Assembly (NCBI GenBank): GCA_015143295.1
Contig: CM026559.1
Span: 20,846,826 to 20,910,825 of the forward strand
DNA length: 64,000 nt
Direction of reading: 5' to 3'
From: Tetracentron sinense
Lineage: Eukaryota; Streptophyta; Magnoliopsida; Trochodendrales; Trochodendraceae
This document shows positions 48,410 to 60,290 of the stretch, in pieces. The stretch's first letter is position 1. The number at the start of each line of letters is the position of its first letter. Below the pieces are notes generated by a model. That model was not told the origin of the DNA and ran no database searches. It worked only from the letters and a program-made list of their open reading frames with translations. Position numbers and translations under genes: made by a program.

Positions 48410-49240
48410 GGTTTACAATGGGCGGGTTGGGTTGGGCTGGGCTGAAGCCATTTTGGGCTCAGATCGTCGCCATGCTTAACCTAGTTCAAACTCAAACTCA
48501 AACTCATTCTAATACATGAAGCCCAAACTCGGCCCATGTATGATATTATAAGTGGTTGGGTCCGGGCTTCCCCATACTCCACTCAGTTTTCAATCAGACT
48601 ACTTGTTTTAGTCTTTTTTCCATTAGAGCACGACTTTCCAATTTACTTTGTTGTAACAAATCGTACCTATAGCTGAATTGACTGCCTAGGTGAACTGAGA
48701 TGGTGGTTTAGGTGAAATGACAATCTAAGTCATGAGTAAAGGGACATCTTTGAATCAATGTGAATATGTGATCCTAAGGTTGAAGCAGCAAGTAGGAATG
48801 CATCTCGGAGGACTACAAAGATCTTTGCTCATAAGTTAATCCCAATACTCAGGGGAGGGGGAATGAAATGGTGGGGGGTTGAAATAGAAAAAAGGCATTC
48901 CACCTTAGGTACCATCGATGTAATAAAAAATAAAGCCAATTGTCAAATCACTTTTATGTCAAATTGGTTGTACCCTCATTCCCTCCTAGTTAGATCTAGT
49001 GGAATCTATTTACCCTATGTTTGGTTGCCGAGAAAATAGTGGCAAGAATAAAAAATAGGAAATAAACATATTAAATTTCGGGCTGGGCTGGGTTAATTCT
49101 TTATTAAGGTTTAGCCAAACCCAAACACTTAATTAAAATAGAAACCAAATCCCGCCCAAACCCATGTAACCTTAGCCTAGCCTGCCCATACTTTGGACTG
49201 GGTTGTGCGGGCCATGGGCCAACCAAATGTACAGTCCTGA
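48410..49240. repeat. Relic with 'gggctgggctg' subterminal repeats
   Basis: gggcgggttgggttgggctgg (48421-48441) and gggctgggctgggtt (49080-49094), then cccaaacccatg and gggccatgggcc (49140-49220), look like subterminal parts of one or two hAT-like elements of the kind seen at 47.2 kb. The middle (48620-49010) is unassigned. No clean ends were found. Confidence 0.35.
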
Positions 49241-49587
49241 TAGTTATGTATTATACATAATTTGATCTCTTTATATATACTAGCAGGTGGCACGTGCGAT
49301 GCACGTGAGAGCGAGGGGAAGGAGTTAACCATAGTTAATAGGAGTTAAAAGGGACACGTGTTAACCCGGAGGTGCGATTGAACTCTCCCCGAGTTCAATC
49401 GTGATTGGCAATGATTCTGTTCTTTAAATAGATAGATGAGCAAGGTGTAGTTTGGGAATTAAAGTAAAACATAAAAATCAAAGTTTTGTTTTATGTAAGG
49501 GGGGTTTGGGAATTTTGGAAAAATTAGGCTACACCTGCCTCTCCCATTATAATAGTAAAATAAATAAATATATATATATATATATAG

Positions 49588-50002
49588 AGGTACTAATGAA
49601 CCATGCTCATTAAAGCTTTTAATGAGCGACTGCTCTAGAAAGTTGACATATGGTAATCTTGTTTTGAATCCGATGTTTGATTCAAAGGTGGGTTTATTGT
49701 GAGACACGTATCAAAATTCAGTTTGATTGGGCGTATTTAGACCATCCAATTAGACCCTAGTTTATCAGCAATATCCCCCAAGATAGAGTTCACTAGACCT
49801 TATCTAGGTTATAGAAATGGTTGATCTTCTCATCTTTAAATCGGATGGTCTATAAATGTCTATTTGAGCTGATTTTTTACCACATGTCTCTTGGGAGACC
49901 TATCTTGATATCCAACAGTTGAATTTTAGAGCAACCCGCCACATGCCACGTTATTAGGGGTCGCTCATTAAAGGCTTTAATGAGCATGACTCATTAGAAT
50001 CC
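49588..50002. mobile_element. Foldback MITE, first of a tandem pair
   Basis: Left gctcattaaagcttttaatgagc and right gctcattaaaggctttaatgagc termini, each palindromic itself, flank inverted arms about 190 bp long (for example tttagaccatccaatt against gatggtctataaa). About 415 bp. Preceded by a (TA)n run at 49568-49586. Confidence 0.75.
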
Positions 50003-50017
50003 TACTATTCATAGGGA

Positions 50018-50425
50018 AGGATATGAATGAGTCATGCACATTAAAGCTTTTAATGAGCGGTCCTTCTAAAAAGATGACATGTGGCAATCTAGTTTTAAAT
50101 CCGACCGTTGGATGTTGAGGTCCATTGAGAGACACATGTAAAAAAATCAGTCTAATCGAAGGTATTTAGACAGTCGATTAGACCCTAGTTTATCAAAATT
50201 AAACCCTTAGGGTTCATTACACCCTATCTAATTTATAAAAATAGTTAATCTTACAATCTTCAATTCGATGGTCTATAAATGTCTGATTTAGCTGATTTTT
50301 TTACCAAGTGCCTCACGGTAGAGCTGTCTTGACATCCAACAATTGGATTTTAGAACAACCCACCACGTATCACGTTATTAGGGACCGCTCATTAAAGGCT
50401 TTAATGAGCATGATTCATTAGAATG
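50018..50425. mobile_element. Foldback MITE, second of a tandem pair
   Basis: Same family and orientation as 49588-50002: atgagtcatgcacattaaagc at the left, gctcattaaaggctttaatgagc at the right, arms including gacatgtggcaatct and accgttggatgttga. The two copies are 15 bp apart and differ at many positions, so they are separate insertions or an old duplication. Confidence 0.75.
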
Positions 50426-50432
50426 TTACTTA

Positions 50433-50833
50433 CTATATATATATATATATATACTAGTAATGTTGCACATGCTTTGCACATATATATATATATATATATT
50501 AATTAAGTTATAATAAATTAGTACATTTTATTAGGGGTGTATAGTAACTATAGGTAGCTAAGGACTTTCTAATAGAGTGCTTCTAACTCTACTAATAGAG
50601 AGTCCTCATTTAATTCAACACAATATAGAGTTCTTATCCATAAAACTAGCAAAATAAATATTTAATTGGTAGAGTGGGTCACATGGGTCCCACATAATAC
50701 TACCCATTATAATTATAGACTATATATTATAACTTTTTTTTTTTATAAATGGTGAAGGGTAAATATGTCCAAGTAAAGTTTTGCATGCTCCTTTTACTTT
50801 TATTAGTAGAATGATATATATATATATATATAT
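50433..50833. repeat. AT-rich spacer with (TA)n microsatellites
   Basis: TA runs at about 50434-50453, 50480-50500 and 50814-50834. Between the first two is atactagtaatgttgcacatgctttgcaca, a motif related to those at 11671 and 49275. Confidence 0.8.
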
Positions 50834-50872
50834 AGAAGTTATACGTAATATAATATATTTATTGAGTAGAGA

Positions 50873-52751
50873 TGTCGCGACCCAAAATACCCCCTAGGAG
50901 TTAAGGATACTTTGACTCGTGACCGCCGTATCATACCTCCAGTATGATACATAAGGCACACGTGGAAACCTGTCAGAGTACCTGAATATACATAGCGGAA
51001 ACGAAATACAATGCACAGCGGAAAATAAAATACTAAACATAGCGGAAGCAAAATGAATACTCCTATAACTTGGCTCAAGTAAGAACCAACAAGTATACAT
51101 GTGTGAGAAACCCAAAAGTGGAGTGGACAAACCCCACACTCACATAACAAAATGACACAAGTTCTAAGTCGGTCGATCAACAGAAATCGAAGTCACGACT
51201 CCTATCTAAAGCACCATCGTCATGATAGTGATCCATGGAAGGCTCCGGGTCATGGTACTCTTCCTCGACCCAAGGTTCTTCGCCACACAAATCGAATGGA
51301 ACCCGAGCACCTGCCGATCATAACAATATCGACTGAGCATGGAATACTCAGTGTATACAAACTAATAACAATAAAGCGGTTAGGCATGGAGCATACAAGA
51401 CATGGAGAATGAAATCCGTAAAATCCTTAAAGCATGGAAACCGTGAAAACATATGTGAGATAATATTCGAAACCAAAACTGTAACCGTGTGAGTCAATCG
51501 ATAATCATAGCCTTATGAGTTCTTGTGAGTTCATGGAGTTACTTAGAGTCATTATGATCCGTAGAGACATAGAGCATAGAGCAATAACCTTAGAGCATTT
51601 CCATAGAGCATAACCTTAGAGATCTTAGAGCATTTCATTGTGATCCGTGGAGCTTGTGAGACGATCTTAGAGCATTATCATAGAGTTTCCTTGTGAGCAT
51701 GGTATGATCCTTAGAGCTTGTGAAACGATCTTAGAGAAATCATAGAGTTACTTAGAATCATTCATTATTCTTCTTTTCGTGAAAAACCTTTATTTGTACT
51801 TTGAGAAATCCATGGAAACCATCGGTTTATGCGAGACATGCGAGCATATGCACTTAATAAGAGAAATCATCGTATTTAAGCATAGAATCCCTTAGAGGTT
51901 TTTTATCAAACACTTAGAGTACATCATAATAGTAACCTTCATCCAAGTATATAATCACACATTTTCATACATAAAGTTAGTACATATAGATAGGGCATAG
52001 ATAAGAAGAATCATATCTAGTAACTAGTAGGATTGCAAGATTGTAGTAGAGTGTATCTACCTTAGAGAAATCAATGAGTTTGACTCCCAATTGCTGGAAC
52101 AAGCAATAACCTTGTGTTCTTGGTTGAGAATCACCAAATGGAAAGGAAGAACTTGATCTTCCACAAGCTTGAACGATCACCAAGTCCTCTCCTCCTTCTC
52201 CTCTTCAAATCCCTCAAAAACAATGCACAAAGGGTTTGTGAAACCCTAAGGCACGAACCCAGCCCTTTTATAGGCAAAGGGTGATGGTTAAAGTCTTAAA
52301 CACCCTTAATGAAGAAAATCTGCGTATGACCGATCGATCGGTGGTATGGACCGAGCGATCGGTGGCTTACCGGTCGATCGGTGTTATGACCGAGAGATCG
52401 GTCAAAAACACACTCTCTGAAATTTTTCCCCATACAAAAAGTTAACCGTGCGACAGCTATCGAGCGATCGGTAGTTGACCGATCGATCGCAGGTAATGAC
52501 CGAGCGATCGGTCGACCCCTGTTTTGCTGAAAAACTTGTTTACACCACTCGAATATTCCCCAATGCACTTCCAACACTCTTTTATGCTTTCAACGCATTC
52601 CCTAAGGACATATAGACCCATTGGAACATATACGCCATAATTCCAAACACATATATTAACATAAGACTTATAAGTGTACAAAACCACACTTGGGCACTAT
52701 TCACACACTATTCATTCTTAGTGAAATGAAATGAAGTTTCGGGGCTCTACA
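50873..52751 (-). repeat. 3' LTR of the Tekay-type element
   Basis: Begins TGTCGCGACCC and ends GGGGCTCTACA. Contains the palindrome cluster at 52328-52512 and a TATA-like sequence at about 52264. Also carries repeated ttagagcat / catagagc words (51550-51770). Small open frames in it recur in the other LTR and are not genes. Confidence 0.93.
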
Positions 52752-52843
52752 TCCCTCCCCCCTTACAAGAATTTCGTCCTCGAAATTAGAACGATGCCAA
52801 AAACATGACAAGAACAAAATACACACAAAACTAACGAGGAAAA

Positions 52844-53135
52844 CTACTCAAACAAGTGAGGGTACTTTTCCTTCACTTCCGTTTCTCGCTCCCATGTAGC
52901 CTCTTCCTTGGAATGATGCTGCCACTTCACTAGGACTAAAGGGATAGTCTTGGTTCGCAACACTTGATCTCGACGATCCAGAATCTGAACTGGTTGTTCA
53001 ACCAACGTAAGATCCTCTCGAATCTCAACAGGATCAAGAGCGATGACGTGAGACGGATCCGAAATGTATTTTCTAAGCATAGAGACATGAAATACATTAT
53101 GGACCGCTGCCATGTGAGGCGGTAGTGCTACCCTT
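52844..53135 (-). pseudogene. Integrase C-terminal tail with chromodomain
   Basis: Minus-strand reading shows VFHVSMLRKYISDP followed by a chromodomain-like VLVKWQHHSKEEATWERE, the signature of plant chromovirus integrases. In the family this domain is thought to steer integration to particular chromatin. Confidence 0.85.
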
Positions 53136-56100
53136 TAAGCAACCTCACCAACTCTTGTGACGATCTCAAATGGTCCCACGTACCTAGGACTGAGCTTTCC
53201 CTTCTTCCCGAATCGCATGATTCCCCGACTCGGCGAAATCTTCACAAAGACCCGATCTCCAACTCGGAACTCTAAATCTCTGCGGCGTATATCCGCATAG
53301 CTCTTTTGCCTATCCTGAGCACTTTTCAATCGCTCCCGGATAATTTTGACCATTTCTGCGGTCCACTCTATCAACTCAGGACCAAGAATTTTCCTCTCAC
53401 CAACTTCATCCCAGTATAGCGGTGATCGACAACTCCGACCATACAGAGCTTCAAAAGGTGCCATCTGGATGCTTGCCTGATAGCTATTGTTGTAGGCAAA
53501 CTCAACCAACGGCAACTGTTCCTCCCAACTACCCCGAAAATCCAGCATACAAGCTCGGAGCATATCCTCCACTACTTGGTTCACCCTCTCCGTTTGTCCA
53601 TCGGTCTGAGGATGGAAGGCGGTACTGAATTTTAAACGAGAACCCATAGCATCCTGGAAAGTTTTCCAAAACCTGGAATTAAACCGAGGATCTCGATCAG
53701 ACACGATAGAAACTGGCACACCGTGCAGTCGAACCACCTCCTTAACATATAGGGCTACCAACTGATTTGCATTGAAAGTAGTTCGGTACGGAATAAAATG
53801 TGCAGACTTAGTCAACCTGTCCACAATCACCCAAATAGCATCGGAGCCCTTCGCCGTTCGCGGCAAACCCACAATGAAATCCATCGAGATGTTCTCCCAT
53901 TTCCACTCCGGAATAGGAAGGGACTGCAAAAGACCTGCCGGCCTTTGATGTTCGGCTTTTACCTGCTGGAAAATCAAACATCTGGCGATGTACTCAGCGA
54001 CTTCCCTCTTCATGTTTCGCCACCAGTAGTGCTTCTTGAGATTCGGGTACATCTTAGTACCTCCCGGATGTACCGTGTACTTTGATCGGTGAGCTTCATT
54101 CAAAATTTCATCCCTCAAAACTGTGTCGGCGGGGACACACAACCTGCCCTTAAATGTGATAGCACCATCATCATTTAAAGCGAACTCCTGACTGCCGTTA
54201 CTCGCTGACTTGTCTCGGTAAGCAAGCAACTTAACATCTGAATTCTGTAACTCTTTGATCTGGCTCAGGATCTGTGGCCTAACCACCACGTTGGACATTA
54301 TCGGCCCATAGGTGACATGCCTGAGAGTAGTGTCCAAATGACACATATCATGTAATAACTTCCTCTCTTGCACTCTCAATTGAGCCATAACTCTGTAAGG
54401 TTTTCTGCTAAGAGCATCGGCTACCACGTTAGCCTTACCCGGATGGTACTGGATGGAACAGTCGTAGTCCTTCATGAACTCCATCCAACGACGCTGCCTC
54501 ATATTCAACTCCTTCTGGAGGAAAAGATACTTCAAGCTCTTGTGGTCTGTGAACACCACGAACTCTTCTCCGTAGAGGTAGTGACGCCAAAGTTTCAGTG
54601 CAAAGATGACTGCAGCGAGCTCTAAGTCATGTGTGGGGTAATTCTGCTCATGCTCCTTCAGCTGACGGGAAGCATAGGCGACCACCTTTTTATGCTGCAT
54701 CAAAACACATCCAAGTCCCACTAGTGAAGCATCACTAAAAACTTCGAAACCACCGCTCCCAGATGGAACTGTAAGAACAAGAGCCGAAGTAAGCTTCTTT
54801 TTCAACTCCAAGAAACTAGCCTCGCACTTATCACTCCAAGTGAACCTCGTGTTCTTCCGTGTGAGATAGGTAAGCGGAGCTGCTAAACTTGAAAATCCTT
54901 CCACAAACCTTCTGTAATATCCTGCCAACCCGAGGAAACTACGAATCTCGGTGACACTCTTCGGTCTTTCCCAATTCATCACCGCTTCAATCTTTGCAGG
55001 ATCAACTGAAATACCTTCAGCAGATACCACGTGTCCAAGAAAAGACACCTTGTTCAGCCAGAACTCACACTTGCTCAACTTAGCATACAGACTATGCTCT
55101 CGAAGTGTCTGTAATACCAGACGGAGATCTCTCGTGTGATCCTCCTGTGATTGTGAATACACAAGGATATCATCTACGAACACGATCACACATTGATTGA
55201 GAGACGATCTGAACACCCGATTCATCAAATCCATGAATGCTGCCGGTGCGTTAGTCAGTCCAAAAGACATGACCAAAAACTCGTAATGACCGTATCGAGT
55301 TCGGAATGCTGTCTTCGGAATGTCCTCTTTCTTGATCTTCAACTGATGATAACCAGATCGAAGGTCAATCTTGGAGAAAAACTGTGCACCCTTCAATTGG
55401 TCAAACAAGTCGTCTATCCGAGGCAATGGATAACGATTCTTGATCGTGACCTTGTTCAATTGCCTGTAATCAATGCACATATGCATCGATCTGTCTTTCT
55501 TCTTCACGAAGAGAACCGGAGCTCCCCAAGGTGAAACACTTGGCCGGATAAAACCAAGGCCTTGCAATTCTTCTAACTGCTCTTTTAACTCCTTAAGCTC
55601 AATAGGGGCCATCCTATACGGAGCTCTTGAAATCGGAACTGTGCCTGGAGCTAGCTCAATCGCAAACTCGATTGCACGATCGGGAGGCAATCCCGGCAAG
55701 GTTTCTGGAAAAACATCTATATACTCACATACCACTGGAATGGGTGTGGAGTCTCGCACTTCTACACCCTCGAGACTAAGAGCTACAAAGCGGGCAATGT
55801 CTCTTCTCTGAAGTCTCCTGAAATGAAACGGCTTTAACCCCACGGGTTTAAAATGCACCACCTTCTCGAAACACGCCACGTGTCCATGGTGAGTTGAGAG
55901 CCAATCCATACCTAGGATGACATCGAAATCCCAATCCTGAAATCCCAGAAGGATCAAGTCGACTGGCAACTCGTGCTGCATGACTTGTACAACACTATCA
56001 GGATACACTTCATCTGTCTCAATGGATTTTCCCAGTGGAGTCAAAATGGACAACTCCCTAAGTAGCTTGCTTGGCTCGGACATAAAGCCTTTGGCAAAGC

Positions 56101-56170
56101 TTGGTGAAACGAACGAGTGAGTGGATCCTGTGTCTATCAACACTCTTGCCAAACATTCATTTACGAGCAA
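53135..56170 (-). CDS. pol region: protease, reverse transcriptase, RNase H, integrase
   Basis: A 1011-codon open region. In order on the minus strand: aspartic protease ([13 protein letters not shown], near residue 10), reverse transcriptase ([11 protein letters not shown] and FVDDILVYS, ~270-360), RNase H ([14 protein letters not shown], ~490), integrase zinc-binding region ([17 protein letters not shown]), and catalytic core (IVSDRDPRF, ~830). The domain order with integrase after RNase H places it in Ty3/gypsy. Part of the 50873-59779 element. Treated as a fossil element part. Confidence 0.95.
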   Translation of the reverse strand: MLVNECLARVLIDTGSTHSFVSPSFAKGFMSEPSKLLRELSILTPLGKSIETDEVYPDSVVQVMQHELPVDLILLGFQDWDFDVILGMDWLSTHHGHVACFEKVVHFKPVGLKPFHFRRLQRRDIARFVALSLEGVEVRDSTPIPVVCEYIDVFPETLPGLPPDRAIEFAIELAPGTVPISRAPYRMAPIELKELKEQLEELQGLGFIRPSVSPWGAPVLFVKKKDRSMHMCIDYRQLNKVTIKNRYPLPRIDDLFDQLKGAQFFSKIDLRSGYHQLKIKKEDIPKTAFRTRYGHYEFLVMSFGLTNAPAAFMDLMNRVFRSSLNQCVIVFVDDILVYSQSQEDHTRDLRLVLQTLREHSLYAKLSKCEFWLNKVSFLGHVVSAEGISVDPAKIEAVMNWERPKSVTEIRSFLGLAGYYRRFVEGFSSLAAPLTYLTRKNTRFTWSDKCEASFLELKKKLTSALVLTVPSGSGGFEVFSDASLVGLGCVLMQHKKVVAYASRQLKEHEQNYPTHDLELAAVIFALKLWRHYLYGEEFVVFTDHKSLKYLFLQKELNMRQRRWMEFMKDYDCSIQYHPGKANVVADALSRKPYRVMAQLRVQERKLLHDMCHLDTTLRHVTYGPIMSNVVVRPQILSQIKELQNSDVKLLAYRDKSASNGSQEFALNDDGAITFKGRLCVPADTVLRDEILNEAHRSKYTVHPGGTKMYPNLKKHYWWRNMKREVAEYIARCLIFQQVKAEHQRPAGLLQSLPIPEWKWENISMDFIVGLPRTAKGSDAIWVIVDRLTKSAHFIPYRTTFNANQLVALYVKEVVRLHGVPVSIVSDRDPRFNSRFWKTFQDAMGSRLKFSTAFHPQTDGQTERVNQVVEDMLRACMLDFRGSWEEQLPLVEFAYNNSYQASIQMAPFEALYGRSCRSPLYWDEVGERKILGPELIEWTAEMVKIIRERLKSAQDRQKSYADIRRRDLEFRVGDRVFVKISPSRGIMRFGKKGKLSPRYVGPFEIVTRVGEVA

Positions 56171-56271
56171 CGAACCTGAGAATTTGAATCATCCCAGTTA
56201 TAACACAACTGTACATATAGATACAAACATCGCAAAACACCACATAGGATATATATATAGATACGAACAAA

Positions 56272-57585
56272 TCATGGCAATATTAGAACTTCGACAAAGA
56301 CTAGTTCGCGCGTACCTTGCACAACATCATCAGATGCCTGTGCGTCTCTATCAGTCATGGCAAAGACTCTGCCCTGGTTCGCCTGACGAGGCTGCTGGGT
56401 AGGCTGCAAGGATCTAGAGGCCTGAGATGAAGACCCCTGAAGTGAATTCTGCCTGCCTGGAGGCCGAACTCCCTGTGATCCAGACTGTGACTGCTTGCGC
56501 GGGCAATCTCGAATCATATGGCCCATCTCGCCACAGTGGAAGCATCCACCTGACATTCTTCGGAAATCTCCAGTCTTATGCCGACGACCACATACGGCGC
56601 ACTCCTCAAATGTCTACGATGCGGAGGAAGCCGGAGGCATAACCCTCGTAGCTTGCGATGCCGTAGGACGCGGTGCCTGAGGCGCAAAAGAAGGTCTCTG
56701 AGCCGACATCGGCTGGGAGAACTGGTACGGTGCAGTCCTAGTCCTTTTCTCTGAAGAACTACTCGACTGACCCCTAGACATGCTCTTCCCGAAGCCACTG
56801 TCTCTTCTTGTCACGAAGTCTTCCGCATTCTTTTCGGCGATCTTCGCCTTCCCTACTATCTCTCTCCAAGACTCTACCTGGAGGATGGACACCCGATCTC
56901 GGATGAAAGCCTTCAAGCCCATCTCAAACTTCCTGACCTGTAGGTCTTCAGTAGCCACCAAGTGCGGAGCAAACCTAGACAACTCAGTGAACTTAGCCTC
57001 ATACTCGGCTACGCTCATCGACCCTTGCTCCAAAAGCATAAACTCTCTCGCCTTTTGTTCCCGAATAAACCTGGGAAAGTACTATTCCCTGAAAGTCTCT
57101 AAGAACTCCGCCCAAGTCTAGGGCACACCTGCCTTAGCAACATCTCTCTGCCTTTGGGCAGCTCTCCACCAGTGTTCGGCTTCACCCTCCATCACGAAGG
57201 AAGCCCATTCTACCCTTTGCTCATCGGTACAACGGAGAGCCCGGAAGGTCTTCTCCAACTGCATAATCCAAGACTCGGCCACCATGGGGTCCAGAGTGCC
57301 ATAGAATGTAGGAGGCCGCAGTCTCCTAAAAGCTTCGAGCCCCGCGGTGTGATGCACCGGTGTAGGCACAGGCGTGGACGGTGGGGTAGGCATAGGCCTC
57401 GCTGCCAACAATGCCAAAGTATCGGCTATGGAGTCCATAGCATTTGTGAAATACAACGGTTCCTCTTCTCTCGGAACTTCACTCTCGGCCCTCCGAGTAT
57501 GGTAACCACGACCCCGATTGCCACGTCTCATGATATCGAATCCTGAGATCAATTTGGCAAAACATGAGTCTAACTTGGATACCAA
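56272..57585 (-). pseudogene. gag region of the Tekay-type element
   Basis: Minus-strand parts: an Arg/Gly-rich N-terminus (MRRGNRGRG), a capsid region with AEHWW and LEQGSMSVAEYEAKF, and a zinc knuckle CFHCGEMGHMIRDCP. These are the usual chromovirus gag parts, lying between the primer-binding site and pol. Confidence 0.85.
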
Positions 57586-57899
57586 ACCTCACATATCATA
57601 TAGCAATTCAATAATCATGAAATGCTATACCGCACATAGTATACATCGAGGTATATATATATCATCATATAATTATACTTTAGAGCCTATACCAGAACCT
57701 CGCATAGGATCACATCGATCTTGGATCCCATACTGACCTAAGGATTCACTTGATACCGGTTATGTCGTGGTAACAAGCCTAAGACAACTGAGTCCTTCTG
57801 AGTTCTAAGTTCAACTCATAGGAATTACTTCCGCTTAGACCAAGCCTGAGTGACCTAACTAAGTCTGTCATTAGACATAACTAGCTCTGATACCAAGTC

Positions 57900-59779
57900 T
57901 GTCGCGACCCAAAATACCCCCTAGGAGTTAAGGATACTTTGACTCGTGACCGCCGTATCATACCTCCAGTATGATACATAAGGCACACGTGGAAACCTGT
58001 CAGAGTACCTGAATATACATAGCGGAAACGAAATACAATGCACAGCGGAAAATAAAATACTAAACATAGCGGAAGCAAAATGAATACTCCTATAACTTGG
58101 CTCAAGTAAGAACCAACAAGTATACATTTGTGAGAAACCCAAAAGTGGAGTGGACAAACCCCACACTCACATAACAAAATGCAACAAGTTCTAAGTCGGT
58201 CGATCAACAGAAATCGAAGTCACGACTCCTATCTAAAGCACCATCGTCATGATAGTGATCCATGGAAGGCTCCGGGTCACGGTACTCTTCCTCGACCCAA
58301 GGTTCTTCGCCACACAAATCGAATGGAACCCGAGCACCTGCCGATCATAACAATATCGACTGAGCATGGAATACTCAGTGTATACAAACTAATAACAATA
58401 AAGCGGTTAGGCATGGAGCATACAAGACATGGAGAATGAAATCCGTAAAATCCTTAAAGCATGGAAACCGTGAAAACATATGTGAGATAATATTCGAAAC
58501 CAAAACTGTAACCGTGTGAGTCAATCGATAATCATAGCCTTATGAGTTCTTGTGAGTTCATGGAGTTACTTAGAGTCATTATTATCCGTAGAGACATAGA
58601 GCATAGAGCAATAACCTTAGAACATTTCCATAGAGCATAACCTTAGAGATCTTAGAGCATTTCATTGTGATCCGTGGAGCTTGTGAGACGATCTTAGAGC
58701 ATTATCATAGAGTTTCCTTGTGAGCATGGTATGATCCTTAGAGCTTGTGAAACGATCTTAGAGAAATCATAGAGTTACTTAGAATCATTCATTATTCGTC
58801 TTTTCGTGAAAAACCTTTATTTGTACTTTGAGAAATCCATGGAAACCATCGGTTTATGCGAGACATGCGAGCATATGCACTTAATAAGAGAAATCATCAT
58901 ATTTAAGCATAGAATCCCTTAGAGGTATTTTATCAAACACTTAGAGTACATCATAATAGTAACCTTCATCCAAGTATATAATCACACATTTTCATACATA
59001 AAGTTAGTACATATAGATAGGGCATAGATAAGAAGAATCATATCTAGTAACTAGTAGGATTGCAAGATTGTAGTAGAGTGTATCTACCTTAGAGAAATCA
59101 ATGAGTTTGACTCCCAATTGCTGGAACAAGCAATAACCTTGTGTTCTTGGTTGAGAATCACCAAATGGAAAGGAAGAACTTGATCTTCCACAATCTTGAA
59201 CGATCACCAAGTCCTCTCCTCCTTCTCCTCTTCAAATCCCTCAAAAATAATGCACAAAGGGTTTGTGAAACCCTAAGGCACGAACCCAACCCTTTTATAG
59301 GCAAAGGGTGATGGTTAAAGTCTTAAACACCCTTAATGAAGAAAATCTGCGTATGACCGATCGATCGGTGGTATGGACCGAGCGATCGGTGGCTTACCGG
59401 TCGATCGGTGTTATGACCGAGAGATCGGTCAAAAACACACTCTCTGGAATTTTTCCCCATACAAAAAAGTTAACCGTGCGACAGCTATCGAGCGATCGGT
59501 AGTTGACCGATCGATCGCAGGTAATGACCGAGCGATCGGTCGACCCCTGTTTTGCTGAAAAACTTGTTTACACCACTCGAATCTTTCCCAATGCACTTCC
59601 AACACTCTTTTATGCTTTCAACACATTCCCTAAGGACATATAGACCCATTGGAACATATACACCATAATTCCAAACACATATATTAACATAAGACTTATA
59701 AGTGTACAAAACCATACTTGGGCACTATTCACACACTATTCATTCTTAGTGAAATGAAATGAAATTTCGGGGCTCTACA
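57900..59779 (-). repeat. 5' LTR of the Tekay-type element
   Basis: 1880 bp, ~99% like 50873-52751 by eye. Its inner edge abuts the primer-binding site (agctctgataccaa, 57885-57898), which defines it as the 5' LTR on the minus strand. Confidence 0.93.
59290..59545 (-). promoter_or_regulatory. 5' LTR promoter module: palindrome array and TATA box
   Basis: Seven or so variants of accgatcgatcggt / gaccgagcgatcggt (59355-59542) lie directly upstream, on the minus strand, of CTATAAAA (about 59300-59293). A gggtttcacaaaccc-type hairpin follows around the likely transcript start (59258-59275). Role inferred from position only. Confidence 0.6.
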
Positions 59780-59784
59780 AGAGA

Positions 59785-59937
59785 TGAGCTGACCTGTGCC
59801 TGACCAAGTTAATAATAAAGCTCGTCTGACCAAATCCAACTTAAAAAATGGTAGGGCTTGGGCCTATATATATTATGCCCATTTAGAACCGAGCCTAACC
59901 AAGCCCAATCTGGCCTGACCCTTTGACAGCCCTACAC
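59785..59937. repeat. hAT-like MITE right end
   Basis: gcctgacc / gggcctat / aagcccaa words ending in tttgacagccct, the same terminus as the hAT-type MITE at 12249-12557. No left end is recognised. Confidence 0.5.
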
Positions 59938-59944
59938 AAAGCCC

Positions 59945-60105
59945 CCCTTTTAACCTTGGTTAAGAAATTTTAACTCTTAGGGTTAATTTTTAAATATTTG
60001 TTTTCAAAAAACCAAGGTTAGATGGTTGGACCCTAAGGGTTAGTGAATCTTAACCACAATTAATGGGGATTAAAAGGAACAGTTGTTGACATGTGGGAAT
60101 GATTG
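59945..60105. mobile_element. MITE of the ttaacc..ggtta family
   Basis: Left cccttttaaccttggttaag and right cttaaccacaattaatggggattaaaagg are imperfect inverted repeats; same family as 3.2 and 40.6 kb. Confidence 0.6.
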
Positions 60106-60290
60106 AACTAGAAGAGAGTTCAATTGCAACTGAATATTATCCTAACTCTACAAATGTGGGAAAGCTAACAGCTATGAGATTATCCATGTCTGTTAGATGG
60201 AGATCTCATTCGATTCAATTGTCTCACAAGAAAGAGATGGGTTTTATAGGTAGCACCATGAGAGCTAGTGTTCTTAGTGGTTATTATTAG
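60106..60290. other. Short unassigned stretch
   Basis: The only open frame (60093-60290, 65 codons) resembles nothing known. Confidence 0.3.

Larger units (their letters stand above)
50873..59779 (-). mobile_element. Tekay-type chromovirus (Ty3/gypsy), 8.9 kb, nearly full length
   Basis: LTRs of 1879 and 1880 bp, target duplication AGAGA (50868-50872 and 59780-59784), initiator-Met primer-binding site (57886-57899 region, minus strand), polypurine tract (52752-52765, minus strand) and a gag-pol region with a C-terminal chromodomain. The phrase atttcgaggacgaaatt before the polypurine tract is typical of the Tekay/Del group. LTRs show about 20 differences by eye (~1%), so insertion was within roughly the last million years. 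All expected parts are there; the coding region has a few breaks (about four). Confidence 0.93.

Noticed and set aside
50839-51412. Frames of 81-113 codons repeated at 57.88-58.44 kb
   Set aside because: They recur because they are in the two LTRs of one element; they overlap the non-coding LTR start.
53422-57546. Several + strand open frames of 60-130 codons
   Set aside because: Antisense shadows of the gag-pol region of the Tekay-type element.
57885-57898. tRNA gene remnants (gctctgataccaa) at 30.15, 46.21 and 57.89 kb
   Set aside because: They are short primer-binding sites beside LTRs, with no tRNA cloverleaf around them.
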